Assembly (NCBI RefSeq): GCF_000527035.1
Contig: NZ_AZUK01000001.1
Span: forward strand, 1,646,501 to 1,710,500
Reading direction: 5' to 3'
Length of the DNA: 64,000 bases
From: Tolumonas lignilytica
GTDB lineage: Bacteria; Pseudomonadota; Gammaproteobacteria; Enterobacterales; Aeromonadaceae
Shown piece by piece: positions 46,206 through 55,554 of the stretch (position 1 is its first letter; each line of letters starts with the position of its first letter). Both the position numbers and the translations under genes were made by a program. The notes beneath the pieces are model-generated. The model saw only the letters and a list, made by a program, of their open reading frames with translations. It did not search any database and was not told where the DNA came from.

Positions 46206-46973
46206 CTACCCTCCTAGCTTCAGATCTGTCATTACCTGTTGTCGAATCAGCAGCGTCAGTACTGGCTCAAGCCGCCAGCCGGGCACATACGATGTGACCT
46301 CTGCCATGGCTTCACCCAGTGTCAGACCGCGAGCAATGGCGGCAACAAACTGCCAATCCGCCACACTCAGCCGACAACACACCACGTCAGATTGCTGTCT
46401 CAGCAACAAGATATTTTCCGGTTGCGCCAGCGTAACTTCGATCTGTTCACTGTCCTGCTGATGCGCCATCCACAGCGAGAGCACCGCATAGGCGGAGCGG
46501 AACAATCGCACCGACGGATGCAACACCACCGTGGCGCTTAGCAGTGCCACCGGATCGGACAACGCGTCATAAAGCGCCGGAAGATCAAGACCTTGTGCAT
46601 CGACGGCGTGATACACTGCCACGCGAAGCCACTCCAATCGGGCCAGATCCGCCAGATAGGGCAATTGCGCCACCGGGGTAAAACACGCGATAAAATCGGC
46701 AAACTCCTCACCGTACTCCACCAGCAACGGCGATCGCGGAAAGTGCGCCAGAATGTATTGCCTGGCCATGGAGTGAAAAAAATCTTCGCCTACCAGCGCC
46801 TGTGTCACCGGAAAGGTATCGGCCAGTGCCGCAATCAACGATGCCATGACATTATTCCGATAGACCTGCCAGCGCGCGGTGACATCCTGCCCGGACGCAA
46901 CGACAAACCCGGTCGGCATGGGGGCATCCGTAGCAGTCAGTGCGCTCGCGAAATGATGTTGCCAATCAGCCAT
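46206..46973 (-). CDS. bufC: BufC, DUF2063 putative DNA-binding/partner protein of the MNIO enzyme
   Basis: A 255-residue DUF2063 protein. The N-terminal domain (W-x-HHFASAL, then [33 protein letters not shown]) matches the family, and the C-terminal part holds [17 protein letters not shown]. In methanobactin and Hvf/bufferin systems this family is the partner that recruits the precursor to the MNIO enzyme. ATG 46973 overlaps the bufB stop by 8 bases; the open extension to 47069 lies within bufB and is not needed. Confidence 0.88.
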   Translation of the reverse strand: MADWQHHFASALTATDAPMPTGFVVASGQDVTARWQVYRNNVMASLIAALADTFPVTQALVGEDFFHSMARQYILAHFPRSPLLVEYGEEFADFIACFTPVAQLPYLADLARLEWLRVAVYHAVDAQGLDLPALYDALSDPVALLSATVVLHPSVRLFRSAYAVLSLWMAHQQDSEQIEVTLAQPENILLLRQQSDVVCCRLSVADWQFVAAIARGLTLGEAMAEVTSYVPGWRLEPVLTLLIRQQVMTDLKLGG

Positions 46974-47868
46974 AACAGTGCACCTCTCTGGAGGCCAGCA
47001 TGATCTGTTCGGCCTGTTTCGCTTCCGCCAGCAAGACCGCAAACGCAGGCAGGTTCTGATCCCGTTCAATCAACGTTGCGACTGGCCCAGTCTTTTGCAC
47101 CGCATAGGCATAAAGCTGCCAGACGGCATCGGCCACGGCAGCACCGTGGCTATCGATTAACAGCCGCTCACCGTTCAAATCCTGCTCTTCGTGAAATCCG
47201 GCCAGATGGATCTCGCCCACCGCCGACAACGGCAGTTGGTCTATATAGGCGTATGGATCGAGCCGATGATTGACACAAGAGACATAGACGTTGTTGATAT
47301 CCAATAACAGACCACAGCCAGTGCGGCATACCACTTCACGGATAAATTCTGCCTCCGAGAAGCTGGAATCGCGGAAAGTCAGATAGGTCGCCGGATTTTC
47401 AAGCAAGATGGGGCGCTGCAAAAACGCCTGCACCTGCGCAACATGCTCACACACCCGCGTTAACGTGTGCCGGGTATAAGGCAGTGGCAATAAATCATTG
47501 AGAAACTGCCCCTGATGGCCCGACCAGGCCAAATGTTCAGAAAAGCTCGCCGGCTGGTAGCGATCGAGCAAGCGTTTCAGTCGCAGCAGATGGGTCGGAT
47601 CAGGTGCAGCCTCACCGCCCAGCGACAAACCCACACCATGCACAGACAACGCATATTGCGCTCCGATTTGCGTTAAATGCTGATGGTATGGCCCGCCAGC
47701 GACCATGTAGTTCTCAGCATGGATCTCAAAAAAGCCGAGCTCAGGTTTGCTGCACAGGATCTCGGCGATATATTCCGGCTTCAGACCCACACCGCCCCGG
47801 GCCGGTAAACCGGCCGCGAAGAGAGGAGAGCCGACGGACGGTGTAGCAGATAACGGATGTTGAATCAT
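46966..47868 (-). CDS. bufB: BufB, DUF692/MNIO multinuclear iron oxidase (RiPP-modifying enzyme)
   Basis: A 300-residue TIM-barrel enzyme of the MbnB family. Probable metal ligands occur in [58 protein letters not shown] and LIDSHGAAV, all intact. MNIOs use two or three iron atoms to convert cysteines of a partner peptide into heterocycles (thiooxazole, oxazolone/thioamide) that bind copper. It is the second gene, 28 bases after bufA, with bufC overlapping its end by 8 bases. The start could also be a few codons further down, but the assigned Met fits the family. Confidence 0.93.
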   Translation of the reverse strand: MIQHPLSATPSVGSPLFAAGLPARGGVGLKPEYIAEILCSKPELGFFEIHAENYMVAGGPYHQHLTQIGAQYALSVHGVGLSLGGEAAPDPTHLLRLKRLLDRYQPASFSEHLAWSGHQGQFLNDLLPLPYTRHTLTRVCEHVAQVQAFLQRPILLENPATYLTFRDSSFSEAEFIREVVCRTGCGLLLDINNVYVSCVNHRLDPYAYIDQLPLSAVGEIHLAGFHEEQDLNGERLLIDSHGAAVADAVWQLYAYAVQKTGPVATLIERDQNLPAFAVLLAEAKQAEQIMLASREVHCYG

Positions 47869-47896
47869 GTTCGGCCCTCCGGTAGGTCTGCCTGAC

Positions 47897-48202
47897 TTAC
47901 ATCTTCGCTTTCACTTCCGTGAAGGCCTGCAACTGGCCATACCCGGTTGGTGAAGTTGGCGACGCAATTTTCAGACAGGTTCCGGCAGGCACCGCTTTCC
48001 AGGCATTGCCCTGAAAATCGATTTTGGCCGTACCGGCACACGTCGTTCCGGCTCCGGCCTTGCAGTCGTTTTTGCCTTTCATCGCCACACCAAAACACTT
48101 CTCCATATTGCTCATGTCGGCCGCCGCTGCGGGCATCGCCGCGCTGACCAAGACCGAACCCAATGCCAGTGCCAGCGTCGTTGCCATTGTTTGCTTGTTC
48201 AT
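47897..48202 (-). CDS. bufA: BufA, DUF2282 bufferin precursor peptide
   Basis: A 101-residue precursor. A signal peptide (residues 1-28, ending PAAAA) targets it to the periplasm. The mature region has four cysteines at 36, 47, 55 and 76, in the family pattern [13 protein letters not shown]...CAG...PAGTC. These are the expected substrates of BufB. Bufferins buffer or sequester excess copper in the periplasm. ATG 48202 follows AAGGA at a 9-base spacing; the open stretch to 48223 is disregarded. The gene lies behind the ECF promoter at 48296-48322. Confidence 0.9.
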   Translation of the reverse strand: MNKQTMATTLALALGSVLVSAAMPAAAADMSNMEKCFGVAMKGKNDCKAGAGTTCAGTAKIDFQGNAWKAVPAGTCLKIASPTSPTGYGQLQAFTEVKAKM

Positions 48203-48295
48203 AATCTGCATCCTTGAAATCAAAAGAAAAACAAAAGGGTGATCAGGATGATTTGCATGAGACCAACTACCGCCTCATGAAATTCCTGAAGCTAT

Positions 48296-48322
48296 AGTCG
48301 AGGCGGAGGTGATTTTTCTTAC
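48296..48322 (-). promoter_or_regulatory. ECF-sigma promoter of bufA-bufB-bufC-doxX
   Basis: On the minus strand, GTAAGAAAA (48322-48314) and CGACT (48300-48296) are separated by 13 bases, identical in sequence and spacing to the pair in front of the sigma-factor gene. It lies 94 bases upstream of the bufA start. Confidence 0.75.
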
Positions 48323-48467
48323 GGCTGCGAGATGAATATTTTTAAATTATTTTTAATTTATTGATTTTAAACTAATTAATTTTTGATAATGTCGCATTTT
48401 TACAATCTTTCAGCGAGGTGAACAGCTAGTATTCCCCCCTGTTGACCATCACTACAGGAGTGGAACC

Positions 48468-48773
48468 ATGACCTTAAAAGCTGCATTTATTTTTGTTTCC
48501 GCACAGGCCGTTCCGGAAACACATCGTGCACTCGTGAATACTGGCGATGTCGAAGTCACCACCATTGCCGTGAAAAACTACGCACAAGCTGAAGCGGTTG
48601 CTAAATCACTGCTGGCAGAAGGCATCATTGCCATTGAATTGTGTGCCGGTTTTGGCACAGAAGGATTAGCCCGTATCAAACAGGCCGTACAAAACAAAAT
48701 TGCCGTCGGGGCCGTGCGTTTTGATTTTCATCCGGGGCTGGGTTTTAAGAGTGGCGATGAGCTGTTCCGCTAA
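48468..48773 (+). CDS. DUF6506 family protein
   Basis: A 101-residue protein matching DUF6506: it begins LKAAFIFVSAQAV, has EGIIAIELCAGFGTEGLARIKQAV in the middle and ends RFDFHPGLGFKSGDELF. It looks cytoplasmic and alpha/beta, with no signal peptide. Its function is unknown. AGGAG lies 7 bases before the ATG. The AraC gene follows in the same direction after 42 bases, so the two may be co-transcribed. Confidence 0.75.
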   Translation: MTLKAAFIFVSAQAVPETHRALVNTGDVEVTTIAVKNYAQAEAVAKSLLAEGIIAIELCAGFGTEGLARIKQAVQNKIAVGAVRFDFHPGLGFKSGDELFR

Positions 48774-48815
48774 TATAATGAACTTCTTCTGTGCCATGTA
48801 CTAATAGGATGATTG

Positions 48816-49634
48816 ATGATATCGCCCTTTGATTGGCATCACGCGCCCTCTGCCGCACTCAGCCCTTTTATTGACCGATATTGGGGCTGGGATATCCCTG
48901 CCACCGCAACCCTGCCGATGCTGATGCCGGGAACCGGCAGCGAATGCTTTTTTCATTACCGACAACCGCCGACGCTTCGCTCAGGACAACCTTTGCCAGC
49001 CAGCTATCTGGTTTGTCCCAGAAAGCAGACAATAGAATTTATGCCGTCGGCCAGCCTCGGCTTCATCGCCATCCGGTTTAAAAACGGACAGCTGCGCCAT
49101 TTTACCGACCGTAATTTCCTTGAATTGCACGACAGTTTACCCGCGCTTACCACCTTATGGGGCCGGGAGGCGGAGGCATTACATGAGCAACTGTTGCTGA
49201 CCACCTCCCGCGATACGCAGATCCACTTGATTGAGCAGTTTCTATTGATTCGTCTGCACAAACATCACCACAGTGGTGAAAACACGCTCGATCGCCTGAT
49301 CGAACAGATTTATTACGCCCCCAATCAGCGAATCGAGTTGTTGAGTGCAAAAACAGGTTGGAGCCAGCGACATATCGAACGGAGTTTCAAGCAAGCCTTT
49401 GCGCTTTCGCCAAAACGATTCGCCCGTCTGGCGCGTCTCCACCACACGCTGCGGCAGATCTCGTTGCAACCCCAACAACATTTACTCGATATTGCGTTAG
49501 AAAGAGGCTTCAGTGATCAGCCACATTTCATCCATGAAGTGCAAACGATCACCGGCATGACGCCTGGAGAAATCCAGCGGTTACTGCGGCAGCAACCGCA
49601 TTATTACAATCCGCCGTCCAGAATACCGACGTGA
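48816..49634 (+). CDS. AraC-family transcriptional regulator (DUF6597-like N-terminus)
   Basis: A 272-residue regulator. The N-terminal half (PFIDRYWGWDIPATATLPMLMPGTGSECFFHY) is the DUF6597-like sensory domain common in AraC-type regulators; the C-terminal HTH18 domain covers about residues 165-265 (LSAKTGWSQRHIERSFKQAFALSPKRFARLARL, then DIALERGFSDQPHFIHEVQTITGMTPGEI). AGGA lies 6 bases before ATG 48816; an in-frame TTG at 48813 is less likely. It may control the DUF6506 gene just upstream. Confidence 0.86.
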   Translation: MISPFDWHHAPSAALSPFIDRYWGWDIPATATLPMLMPGTGSECFFHYRQPPTLRSGQPLPASYLVCPRKQTIEFMPSASLGFIAIRFKNGQLRHFTDRNFLELHDSLPALTTLWGREAEALHEQLLLTTSRDTQIHLIEQFLLIRLHKHHHSGENTLDRLIEQIYYAPNQRIELLSAKTGWSQRHIERSFKQAFALSPKRFARLARLHHTLRQISLQPQQHLLDIALERGFSDQPHFIHEVQTITGMTPGEIQRLLRQQPHYYNPPSRIPT

Positions 49635-49667
49635 ACCGGGAGCCGTATTCATCTGAATACAAATAGC

Positions 49668-50183
49668 TTATTTTGGGCAGGTTGGTTCGGTGGTGAACTG
49701 TTGTTTCACATCAATCAGGCCCAGATGCTCAATGGTGCGGCGACCAATCAACACCGGATATTTCATATCCGCACGATCGCGCAGGGTGAATTGTTCCTCA
49801 TAGACCTGATTGCCAATACAAATCTGCATCAGTACCGCCGGACGATGATCAACGCCGCCGGCACCACGCAGGGTGACATTCCGCAACACGGCACGTTCAT
49901 AGGTCATGCTGCGCGGCTGATTATTGTCATCCTGCACATCCACCACGAAACGCACCCAATCCTGACCATTTTTCGAAAAATGCTCCAAATCGCGGGCATC
50001 CAGTGATGAAGTCAGCGCCCCGGTGTCCATTTTGACATTCAAGGGCAAATTGCCCGGTAATAATAGGGCCTTTTCTATCCAGCCAAATACTTTTGGCGAA
50101 GATACGGAAGAGGTGGGTTCTGCTGCATTGACCATACTCGTGAATACCATCATGAACGCGATAAGAAATGCTCTGTAAACCAT
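49668..50183 (-). CDS. Retropepsin-like periplasmic protease (RimB/Zn_protease family)
   Basis: A 171-residue protein with a signal peptide (about residues 1-20, TSMVNA). The catalytic aspartate is in KMDTGALTSSLDA near residue 54, the hallmark of the retropepsin-like family formerly called ATP-dependent zinc proteases. YPVLIGRRTIEHLGLIDV closes the fold. It probably processes a periplasmic target. ATG 50183 follows GGAG by 6 bases; the longer frame to 50219 has no such site. Confidence 0.83.
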   Translation of the reverse strand: MVYRAFLIAFMMVFTSMVNAAEPTSSVSSPKVFGWIEKALLLPGNLPLNVKMDTGALTSSLDARDLEHFSKNGQDWVRFVVDVQDDNNQPRSMTYERAVLRNVTLRGAGGVDHRPAVLMQICIGNQVYEEQFTLRDRADMKYPVLIGRRTIEHLGLIDVKQQFTTEPTCPK

Positions 50184-50536
50184 GCTAACTCCGGTGAGTG
50201 AAACCATCTTATAGAGCATAGCTGACGAAACTTAAAGCAAGCTGAAATCTGAAAATAGCATGGGCGACAGCGAAAAACCGCCCTCAGCGCGATATTGGTT
50301 GATCCCACCAAAAACAAAATCACAACAACCATGTTTAAGAGTAATGCCGGCGTTTGCTAGTCGATTATTCTGCTTTGTTGCCGATCTTATGGTTTTTTAA
50401 GCCAGTTAAAATGCCATCTCGCTTAAGAAATAAACAACCGTAAATTAAAAAAGATCTTGTATTCCCGAGCAGGAATATGCTAATTCTGTGTCACGCCCGC
50501 ATATTATTGCGGAACAAACCGGATTTTTTGAATTTT
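50184..50536. promoter_or_regulatory. Upstream region and promoter of the ilv operon
   Basis: This 353-base gap holds no gene. The part nearest ilvL is AT-rich and includes TTGTAT (50457-50462) with TAATTC 18 bases later as a possible promoter, giving a leader of about 60 bases before ilvL. The rest of the gap should hold the promoter of the protease gene. Nothing else stood out. Confidence 0.45.
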
Positions 50537-50629
50537 ATGAGCAAGATTCAGTCTCTGATTAGCATTATTGTGATCCTGGTCGTGGTGGTGATTATTCCAC
50601 CGCTCGGGGCGCGATTAGCTACTCGCTAG
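50537..50629 (+). CDS. ilvL: ilvGMEDA operon leader peptide
   Basis: A 30-codon leader: MSKIQSLISIIVILVVVVII then a PPLGARLATR end. It contains 7 Ile, 5 Val and 4 Leu, clustered in residues 4-20, so ribosomes would stall there when these aminoacyl-tRNAs are short. The E. coli IlvL has the same layout, including the IIPP...GA stretch. The attenuator stem-loop lies 21 bases after the stop codon. It is too short for ordinary gene callers. Confidence 0.92.
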   Translation: MSKIQSLISIIVILVVVVIIPPLGARLATR

Positions 50630-50650
50630 TCAGGACGAAAAGACTCACAA

Positions 50651-50683
50651 ACCCCCGAGCACACCACTCGGGGGTTTTTTTTT
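50651..50683 (+). terminator. Attenuator terminator of the ilv operon
   Basis: ACCCCCGAG and CTCGGGGGT form a perfect 9-base stem around a 7-base loop and are followed by nine T residues (50675-50683). It lies between ilvL and ilvG. Readthrough should depend on stalling within the Ile/Val/Leu-rich leader. Confidence 0.93.
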
Positions 50684-50715
50684 AAGCCATTTTTGCAGTC
50701 AAAAGGGACAAGGAA

Positions 50716-52365
50716 ATGAACGGGGCCCAGTACTTAGTCAAAGCATTACACCAGCAGGGTGTTACCCAGGTTTTTGGTTATCCGGGTGGCGCGATCATGC
50801 CGGTGTACGACGCACTGTACGATGGGGGTATTCCTCACCTGTTATGTCGTCATGAACAAGGCGCGGCGATGGCCGCTATCGGTTACGCTCGGTCTACCGG
50901 TAAAGTCGGCGTCTGTATCGCCACCTCCGGCCCGGGTGCTACCAACCTGATCACCGGTCTGGCGGATGCACTGCTGGATTCGGTGCCGGTAGTGGCGCTG
51001 ACCGGTCAGGTCGCCTCGCCGCTGATCGGTACTGACGCCTTTCAGGAAGTAGACGTACTGGGCCTGTCACTGGCCTGTACCAAACACTCGTTCATGGTGC
51101 AGTCAGTTGACGAACTGGGTCAGGTCATCGCCGATGCGTTCCGTATTGCCCGTTCCGGCCGCCCTGGCCCGGTACTGGTTGATATCCCGAAAGACATTCA
51201 GTTGGCCAAGGCTGAACTCGATACGCTGATGGAACTGGCTGCAGAACAGTTTGAAGAAGATGAACAAGAGGCCATCGTTGCCGCCCGCAAGCTGTTAAGC
51301 GAAGCGAAAAAACCGGTGCTTTATGTCGGTGGCGGGGTGGTTGCGGCCGATGCAGTGACAGAACTGCGCGAATTTGCCGCGGCCACACAGATGCCATCGG
51401 TGACCACGCTGAAAGGGATTGGTTCGCTTGATCCGAACTGCCCACATTTCTTAGGCATGCTGGGGATGCACGGCACCAAAGCCGCCAATCTGGTGGTACA
51501 GGAAGCCGATTTACTGCTGGTAGCCGGTGCCCGTTTTGATGATCGGGTAACTGGCAAGCTGGCGGCCTTTGCCCCGCATGCGAAAGTGATCCATCTGGAT
51601 GTGGATGCCGCCGAAGTCGGCAAACTGCGTGCCGTCCAGGTGGCCTTGCACGGCGATCTGCGTCGCGTGTTGCCACAATTGGCCATGCCACTGAACATCT
51701 CCGGCTGGCGCGAACATTGTGCCGCGATGAAAAATGACTATCCATGGCGCTATGATCATCCGGGCGAACATATTTATGCCCCGTTGCTGCTGAAACAACT
51801 GAGTGACACATTACCGGAAAACAGTGTTGTATGCTGCGACGTCGGCCAGCATCAGATGTGGGTGGCCCAGCACATGCAGTTCAACAGCCCGCGCAACCAC
51901 ATTTCCAGTTCAGGTTTAGGCACCATGGGCTTTGGCTTACCGGCGGCAGTAGGTGCTAAAATGGCGCGCCCGAATGACGAAGTCGTCTTGGTCAGCGGTG
52001 ACGGTTCCTTTATGATGAACGTCCAGGAACTCGGCACGCTGCGCCGCGCCAAACTGCCGGTCAAGATGGTGTTACTGGATAACCAGCGTCTGGGCATGGT
52101 CCGTCAGTGGCAGGAGCTGTTTTTCGACGCCCGCTTCAGTGAAACGATCCTGTCTGATAACCCTGATTTTGTGCGTCTGGCTTCCGCCTTTGACATCGCC
52201 GGTGAAACCATCACCCGCAAAGACGAAGTGCCTGCCGCCATTGCCAGAATGCTGGAATGCAAAGGCGCCTACCTGCTGCATGTGTCTATTTCAGCAGAAG
52301 AAAATGTCTGGCCTCTGGTTCCGCCAGGTGCCGCGAATCACGATATGATGGAGAGCAAACCATGA
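50716..52365 (+). CDS. ilvG: Acetolactate synthase II large subunit
   Basis: A 549-residue thiamine-diphosphate enzyme. The catalytic Glu lies in [17 protein letters not shown] near residue 47, the FAD/regulatory middle domain follows, and the ThDP/Mg motif [29 protein letters not shown] is at about 426-455. It makes acetolactate and acetohydroxybutyrate for Val, Leu and Ile. The frame is intact, unlike the frameshifted E. coli K-12 allele. AAGGA precedes the ATG. Its stop overlaps ilvM in ATGA. Confidence 0.96.
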   Translation: MNGAQYLVKALHQQGVTQVFGYPGGAIMPVYDALYDGGIPHLLCRHEQGAAMAAIGYARSTGKVGVCIATSGPGATNLITGLADALLDSVPVVALTGQVASPLIGTDAFQEVDVLGLSLACTKHSFMVQSVDELGQVIADAFRIARSGRPGPVLVDIPKDIQLAKAELDTLMELAAEQFEEDEQEAIVAARKLLSEAKKPVLYVGGGVVAADAVTELREFAAATQMPSVTTLKGIGSLDPNCPHFLGMLGMHGTKAANLVVQEADLLLVAGARFDDRVTGKLAAFAPHAKVIHLDVDAAEVGKLRAVQVALHGDLRRVLPQLAMPLNISGWREHCAAMKNDYPWRYDHPGEHIYAPLLLKQLSDTLPENSVVCCDVGQHQMWVAQHMQFNSPRNHISSSGLGTMGFGLPAAVGAKMARPNDEVVLVSGDGSFMMNVQELGTLRRAKLPVKMVLLDNQRLGMVRQWQELFFDARFSETILSDNPDFVRLASAFDIAGETITRKDEVPAAIARMLECKGAYLLHVSISAEENVWPLVPPGAANHDMMESKP

Positions 52366-52628
52366 AGCAACATCAGCTGAATTTGATCACCGGTTCCCGT
52401 CCTGAAGTGCTGGAACGTGTGCTGCGCGTGGTGCGTCACCGTGGCTTTGCTCTGTGTCAGTTAAATATGGAAACCGTACCCGATAGCAGTTCCCTGCGTA
52501 TTGCCGTGACCGTGGCGAGTGAACGCCCGATCCAGTTATTGCAGAGCCAACTGAATAAACTGATTGATGTCTTCCACGTAGAAGCATTGGATCAATCTGA
52601 ACAATCTGCCTTAAAGATCAGCGCATAA
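52362..52628 (+). CDS. ilvM: Acetolactate synthase II small subunit
   Basis: An 88-residue ACT-domain subunit ([34 protein letters not shown]). It overlaps ilvG by 4 bases, ensuring balanced synthesis of the two chains. The size is right for IlvM (E. coli 87 residues), which stabilises and activates IlvG. Confidence 0.93.
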   Translation: MKQHQLNLITGSRPEVLERVLRVVRHRGFALCQLNMETVPDSSSLRIAVTVASERPIQLLQSQLNKLIDVFHVEALDQSEQSALKISA

Positions 52629-52640
52629 GGAAATATAAGC

Positions 52641-53564
52641 ATGTCACAGACTACAAAATACATTTGGTTCAACGGTGAAATGGTGGAATGGGATCGCGCA
52701 CAGGTTCACGTGATGACGCATGCCCTGCATTATGGTTCTTCTGTATTTGAAGGCATTCGTGCTTATGACACTCCGAATGGCACTGCGATTTTCCGTCTGA
52801 AAGAACACATCCAGCGTCTGTTTGACTCCGCCAAAATCTACTGGATGGAAATGCCATTCGACAAAGCAGCGGTAGAACAAGCCTGCTGTGACATCGTGAC
52901 CAAAAACGACATGAAGAGTGCTTACCTGCGTCCGCTGGCCTTCATCGGCAACGTCGGCTTAGGCGTATTGCCAAAAAGCGACAAGGTAGAAGTGATGATC
53001 GGCGCGCTGCCTTGGGGTGCTTACCTCGGTGATGAAGCGCTGTCTCAGGGCGTTGACGTCATGGTTTCCTCTTGGAGTCGTTTAGCACCCAACACCATCC
53101 CAACCGGTGCCAAAGCCGGCGGTAACTACCTCTCGTCACAACTGATTGCTCGTGAAGCCCGTCGTAACGGTTATGTCGAAGGCATCGCGCTGGACGTAAA
53201 CGGCTACATTTCTGAAGGTTCAGGCGAAAACCTGTTCATCGTCAAAAATGGCGTGCTGTACACCTCCCCAACCACCTCCGGCATTCTGCCAGGCATCACC
53301 CGTGACAGCATCATGACGCTGGCGCGTGAACTGGGTTACACCATCCGTGAAGAATCGCTGCAACGCGAAGCGCTTTATCTGGCTGATGAAATCTTCATGT
53401 GCGGTACCGCAGCCGAGATCACACCGGTGCGTTCGGTTGATCGCATGCAGATCGGTGCAGGCTGCCGCGGCCCAGTGACCGAAGCGATCCAGAAAGCCTT
53501 CTTTGGTCTGTTCAACGGTGAGACCGAAGACAAATGGGGTTGGTTGACTCCGGTCAACAAATAA
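52641..53564 (+). CDS. ilvE: Branched-chain amino acid aminotransferase
   Basis: A 307-residue fold-type IV PLP enzyme. The Schiff-base Lys is near 160 in GAKAGGNYLSSQLI, and VNGYISEGSGENLFIVKNG and GILPGITRDSIM bind the cofactor phosphate and substrate. It catalyses the last step of Ile, Val and Leu synthesis. AAGGA lies upstream of the ATG, 12 bases after ilvM. A terminator-like hairpin follows at 53574-53599. Confidence 0.96.
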   Translation: MSQTTKYIWFNGEMVEWDRAQVHVMTHALHYGSSVFEGIRAYDTPNGTAIFRLKEHIQRLFDSAKIYWMEMPFDKAAVEQACCDIVTKNDMKSAYLRPLAFIGNVGLGVLPKSDKVEVMIGALPWGAYLGDEALSQGVDVMVSSWSRLAPNTIPTGAKAGGNYLSSQLIAREARRNGYVEGIALDVNGYISEGSGENLFIVKNGVLYTSPTTSGILPGITRDSIMTLARELGYTIREESLQREALYLADEIFMCGTAAEITPVRSVDRMQIGAGCRGPVTEAIQKAFFGLFNGETEDKWGWLTPVNK

Positions 53565-53573
53565 GAGCTATGC

Positions 53574-53604
53574 AGAAGGCGCGGATAACGGCGCCTTCTT
53601 GTTT
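53574..53604 (+). terminator. Intercistronic terminator between ilvE and ilvD
   Basis: AGAAGGCGC pairs perfectly with GCGCCTTCT around an 8-base loop, followed by TGTTTT, 10 bases after the ilvE stop. It may end some transcripts after ilvE, leaving ilvDA to readthrough or an internal promoter in 53605-53701. Confidence 0.7.
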
Positions 53605-53701
53605 TACAGAATCTGAATTCAGTCAATCTATTTAATACCGCCGGAATGCCCGCAGGCCGTCAGCCAAACTCCGCATTCCCACGGTCAACGAGGAAACAGT
53701 G

Positions 53702-55552
53702 ATGCCTAAGTATCGTTCCGCGACTACCACCCAGGGTCGTAACATGGCGGGCGCCCGCGCCCTGTGGCGTGCCACCGGTATGAAAGACGGTGATTTCGAT
53801 AAACCAATTATCGCTGTAGTGAACTCTTTCACCCAGTTCGTGCCTGGTCATGTGCATCTGAAAGATCTGGGTCAGCTGGTCGCCCGTGAAATCGAAGCGG
53901 CGGGCGGTGTGGCCAAAGAATTCAACACCATTGCGGTCGATGACGGTATTGCCATGGGTCATGGCGGCATGCTCTATTCTCTGCCTTCACGCGAACTGAT
54001 CGCCGACTCCGTGGAATACATGGTCAACGCCCACTGCGCCGATGCGATGGTCTGTATCTCCAACTGCGACAAAATCACCCCCGGTATGCTGATGGCAGCG
54101 ATGCGCCTGAACATTCCGGTGATTTTCGTTTCTGGCGGCCCGATGGAAGCCGGTAAAACCAAACTGTCAGACAAAATCATCAAGCTGGATCTGGTCGATG
54201 CAATGATCATGGCCGCCGACCCAACCGTCAGCGATGCCGACACCGCCGAAGTAGAACGCAGTGCCTGCCCGACCTGCGGTTCCTGCTCCGGTATGTTCAC
54301 CGCGAACTCCATGAACTGTCTGACCGAAGCGCTGGGTCTGTCTCAGCCGGGTAACGGCTCGCTGCTGGCTACCCACGCCGACCGCGAACAACTGTTCAAG
54401 AGCGCCGGTCGTCGTATCGTCGAACTGACCAAACGTTACTATGAACAGAACGATGAAACAGCCCTGCCGCGCTCGATTGCCACCAAAGCGGCCTTTGAAA
54501 ACGCGATCGCGCTGGATATCGCGATGGGCGGTTCGACCAATACCGTACTGCACCTGTTGGCCGTAGCGCAGGAGGGCGATGTCGATTTCACCATGGCTGA
54601 CATCGACCGCATGTCTCGTCGCGTGCCGCACCTATGTAAAGTTGCGCCATCGACTCAGAAATACCACATGGAAGACGTGCATCGTGCTGGTGGTATCGTC
54701 GCCATTCTGGGCGAACTGAGCCGTGCCGGTCTGCTGCATACCGACGTGCGTAACGTGCTGGGCCTGTCACTGGCCGAGCTGATCGAACAGTACGACATCG
54801 CGCTGCATCCGTCTGACGACGTGAAGAAGTTCTACAGCGCCGGTCCGGCCGGTATTCCGACCACCGTGGCTTTCAGTCAGGATTGCCGCTGGCCAACGCT
54901 GGATGACGACCGCCAAGAAGGTTGTATCCGCAGCAAAGAATTTGCCTACAGTCAGGACGGTGGTCTGGCCGTGCTGGCCGGTAATCTGGCGATCGACGGC
55001 TGTATCGTGAAAACCGCAGGCGTTGATGAATCCATTCTGAAATTTGAAGGCCCGGCCGTGGTGTTCGAGAGTCAGGAAGATGCGGTATCCGGCATTCTCG
55101 GCGGTAAAGTGAAAGCCGGTGATGTGGTGATCGTGCGTTACGAAGGTCCGAAGGGCGGCCCAGGCATGCAGGAAATGCTCTATCCGACCTCTTACCTGAA
55201 ATCCATGGGTCTCGGCAAAGTCTGTGCGCTGATCACCGACGGCCGTTTCTCCGGCGGTTCCTCTGGTCTGTCGATTGGTCACGTCTCTCCGGAAGCGGCA
55301 GCGGGCGGCAACATCGGTCTGATAGCCGATGGTGACCTGATCAGCATCAACATTCCGGCCCGTACCATCGACATCAAAATCAGTGATGCCGAACTGACTG
55401 CGCGCCGTGCGGAAATGAATGCCCGTGGCAAAGCAGCCTGGAAACCGGTCAACCGTGAACGTGCGGTCTCTTTTGCATTGCGGGCATATGCGAATCTGGC
55501 CACCAGCGCCGACAAGGGTGCCGTGCGTGATCGCAGCAAACTAGGGGAATAA
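53702..55552 (+). CDS. ilvD: Dihydroxy-acid dehydratase
   Basis: A 616-residue Fe-S enzyme, the same length as E. coli IlvD. The cluster cysteines lie in [11 protein letters not shown] and [22 protein letters not shown], and the Lys/Mg motif in [12 protein letters not shown]. It dehydrates dihydroxyisovalerate and dihydroxymethylvalerate. ATG 53702 is preferred over GTG 53699 because it aligns with [10 protein letters not shown] and follows AGGAA at 8 bases. Confidence 0.96.
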   Translation: MPKYRSATTTQGRNMAGARALWRATGMKDGDFDKPIIAVVNSFTQFVPGHVHLKDLGQLVAREIEAAGGVAKEFNTIAVDDGIAMGHGGMLYSLPSRELIADSVEYMVNAHCADAMVCISNCDKITPGMLMAAMRLNIPVIFVSGGPMEAGKTKLSDKIIKLDLVDAMIMAADPTVSDADTAEVERSACPTCGSCSGMFTANSMNCLTEALGLSQPGNGSLLATHADREQLFKSAGRRIVELTKRYYEQNDETALPRSIATKAAFENAIALDIAMGGSTNTVLHLLAVAQEGDVDFTMADIDRMSRRVPHLCKVAPSTQKYHMEDVHRAGGIVAILGELSRAGLLHTDVRNVLGLSLAELIEQYDIALHPSDDVKKFYSAGPAGIPTTVAFSQDCRWPTLDDDRQEGCIRSKEFAYSQDGGLAVLAGNLAIDGCIVKTAGVDESILKFEGPAVVFESQEDAVSGILGGKVKAGDVVIVRYEGPKGGPGMQEMLYPTSYLKSMGLGKVCALITDGRFSGGSSGLSIGHVSPEAAAGGNIGLIADGDLISINIPARTIDIKISDAELTARRAEMNARGKAAWKPVNRERAVSFALRAYANLATSADKGAVRDRSKLGE

Positions 55553-55554
55553 GC

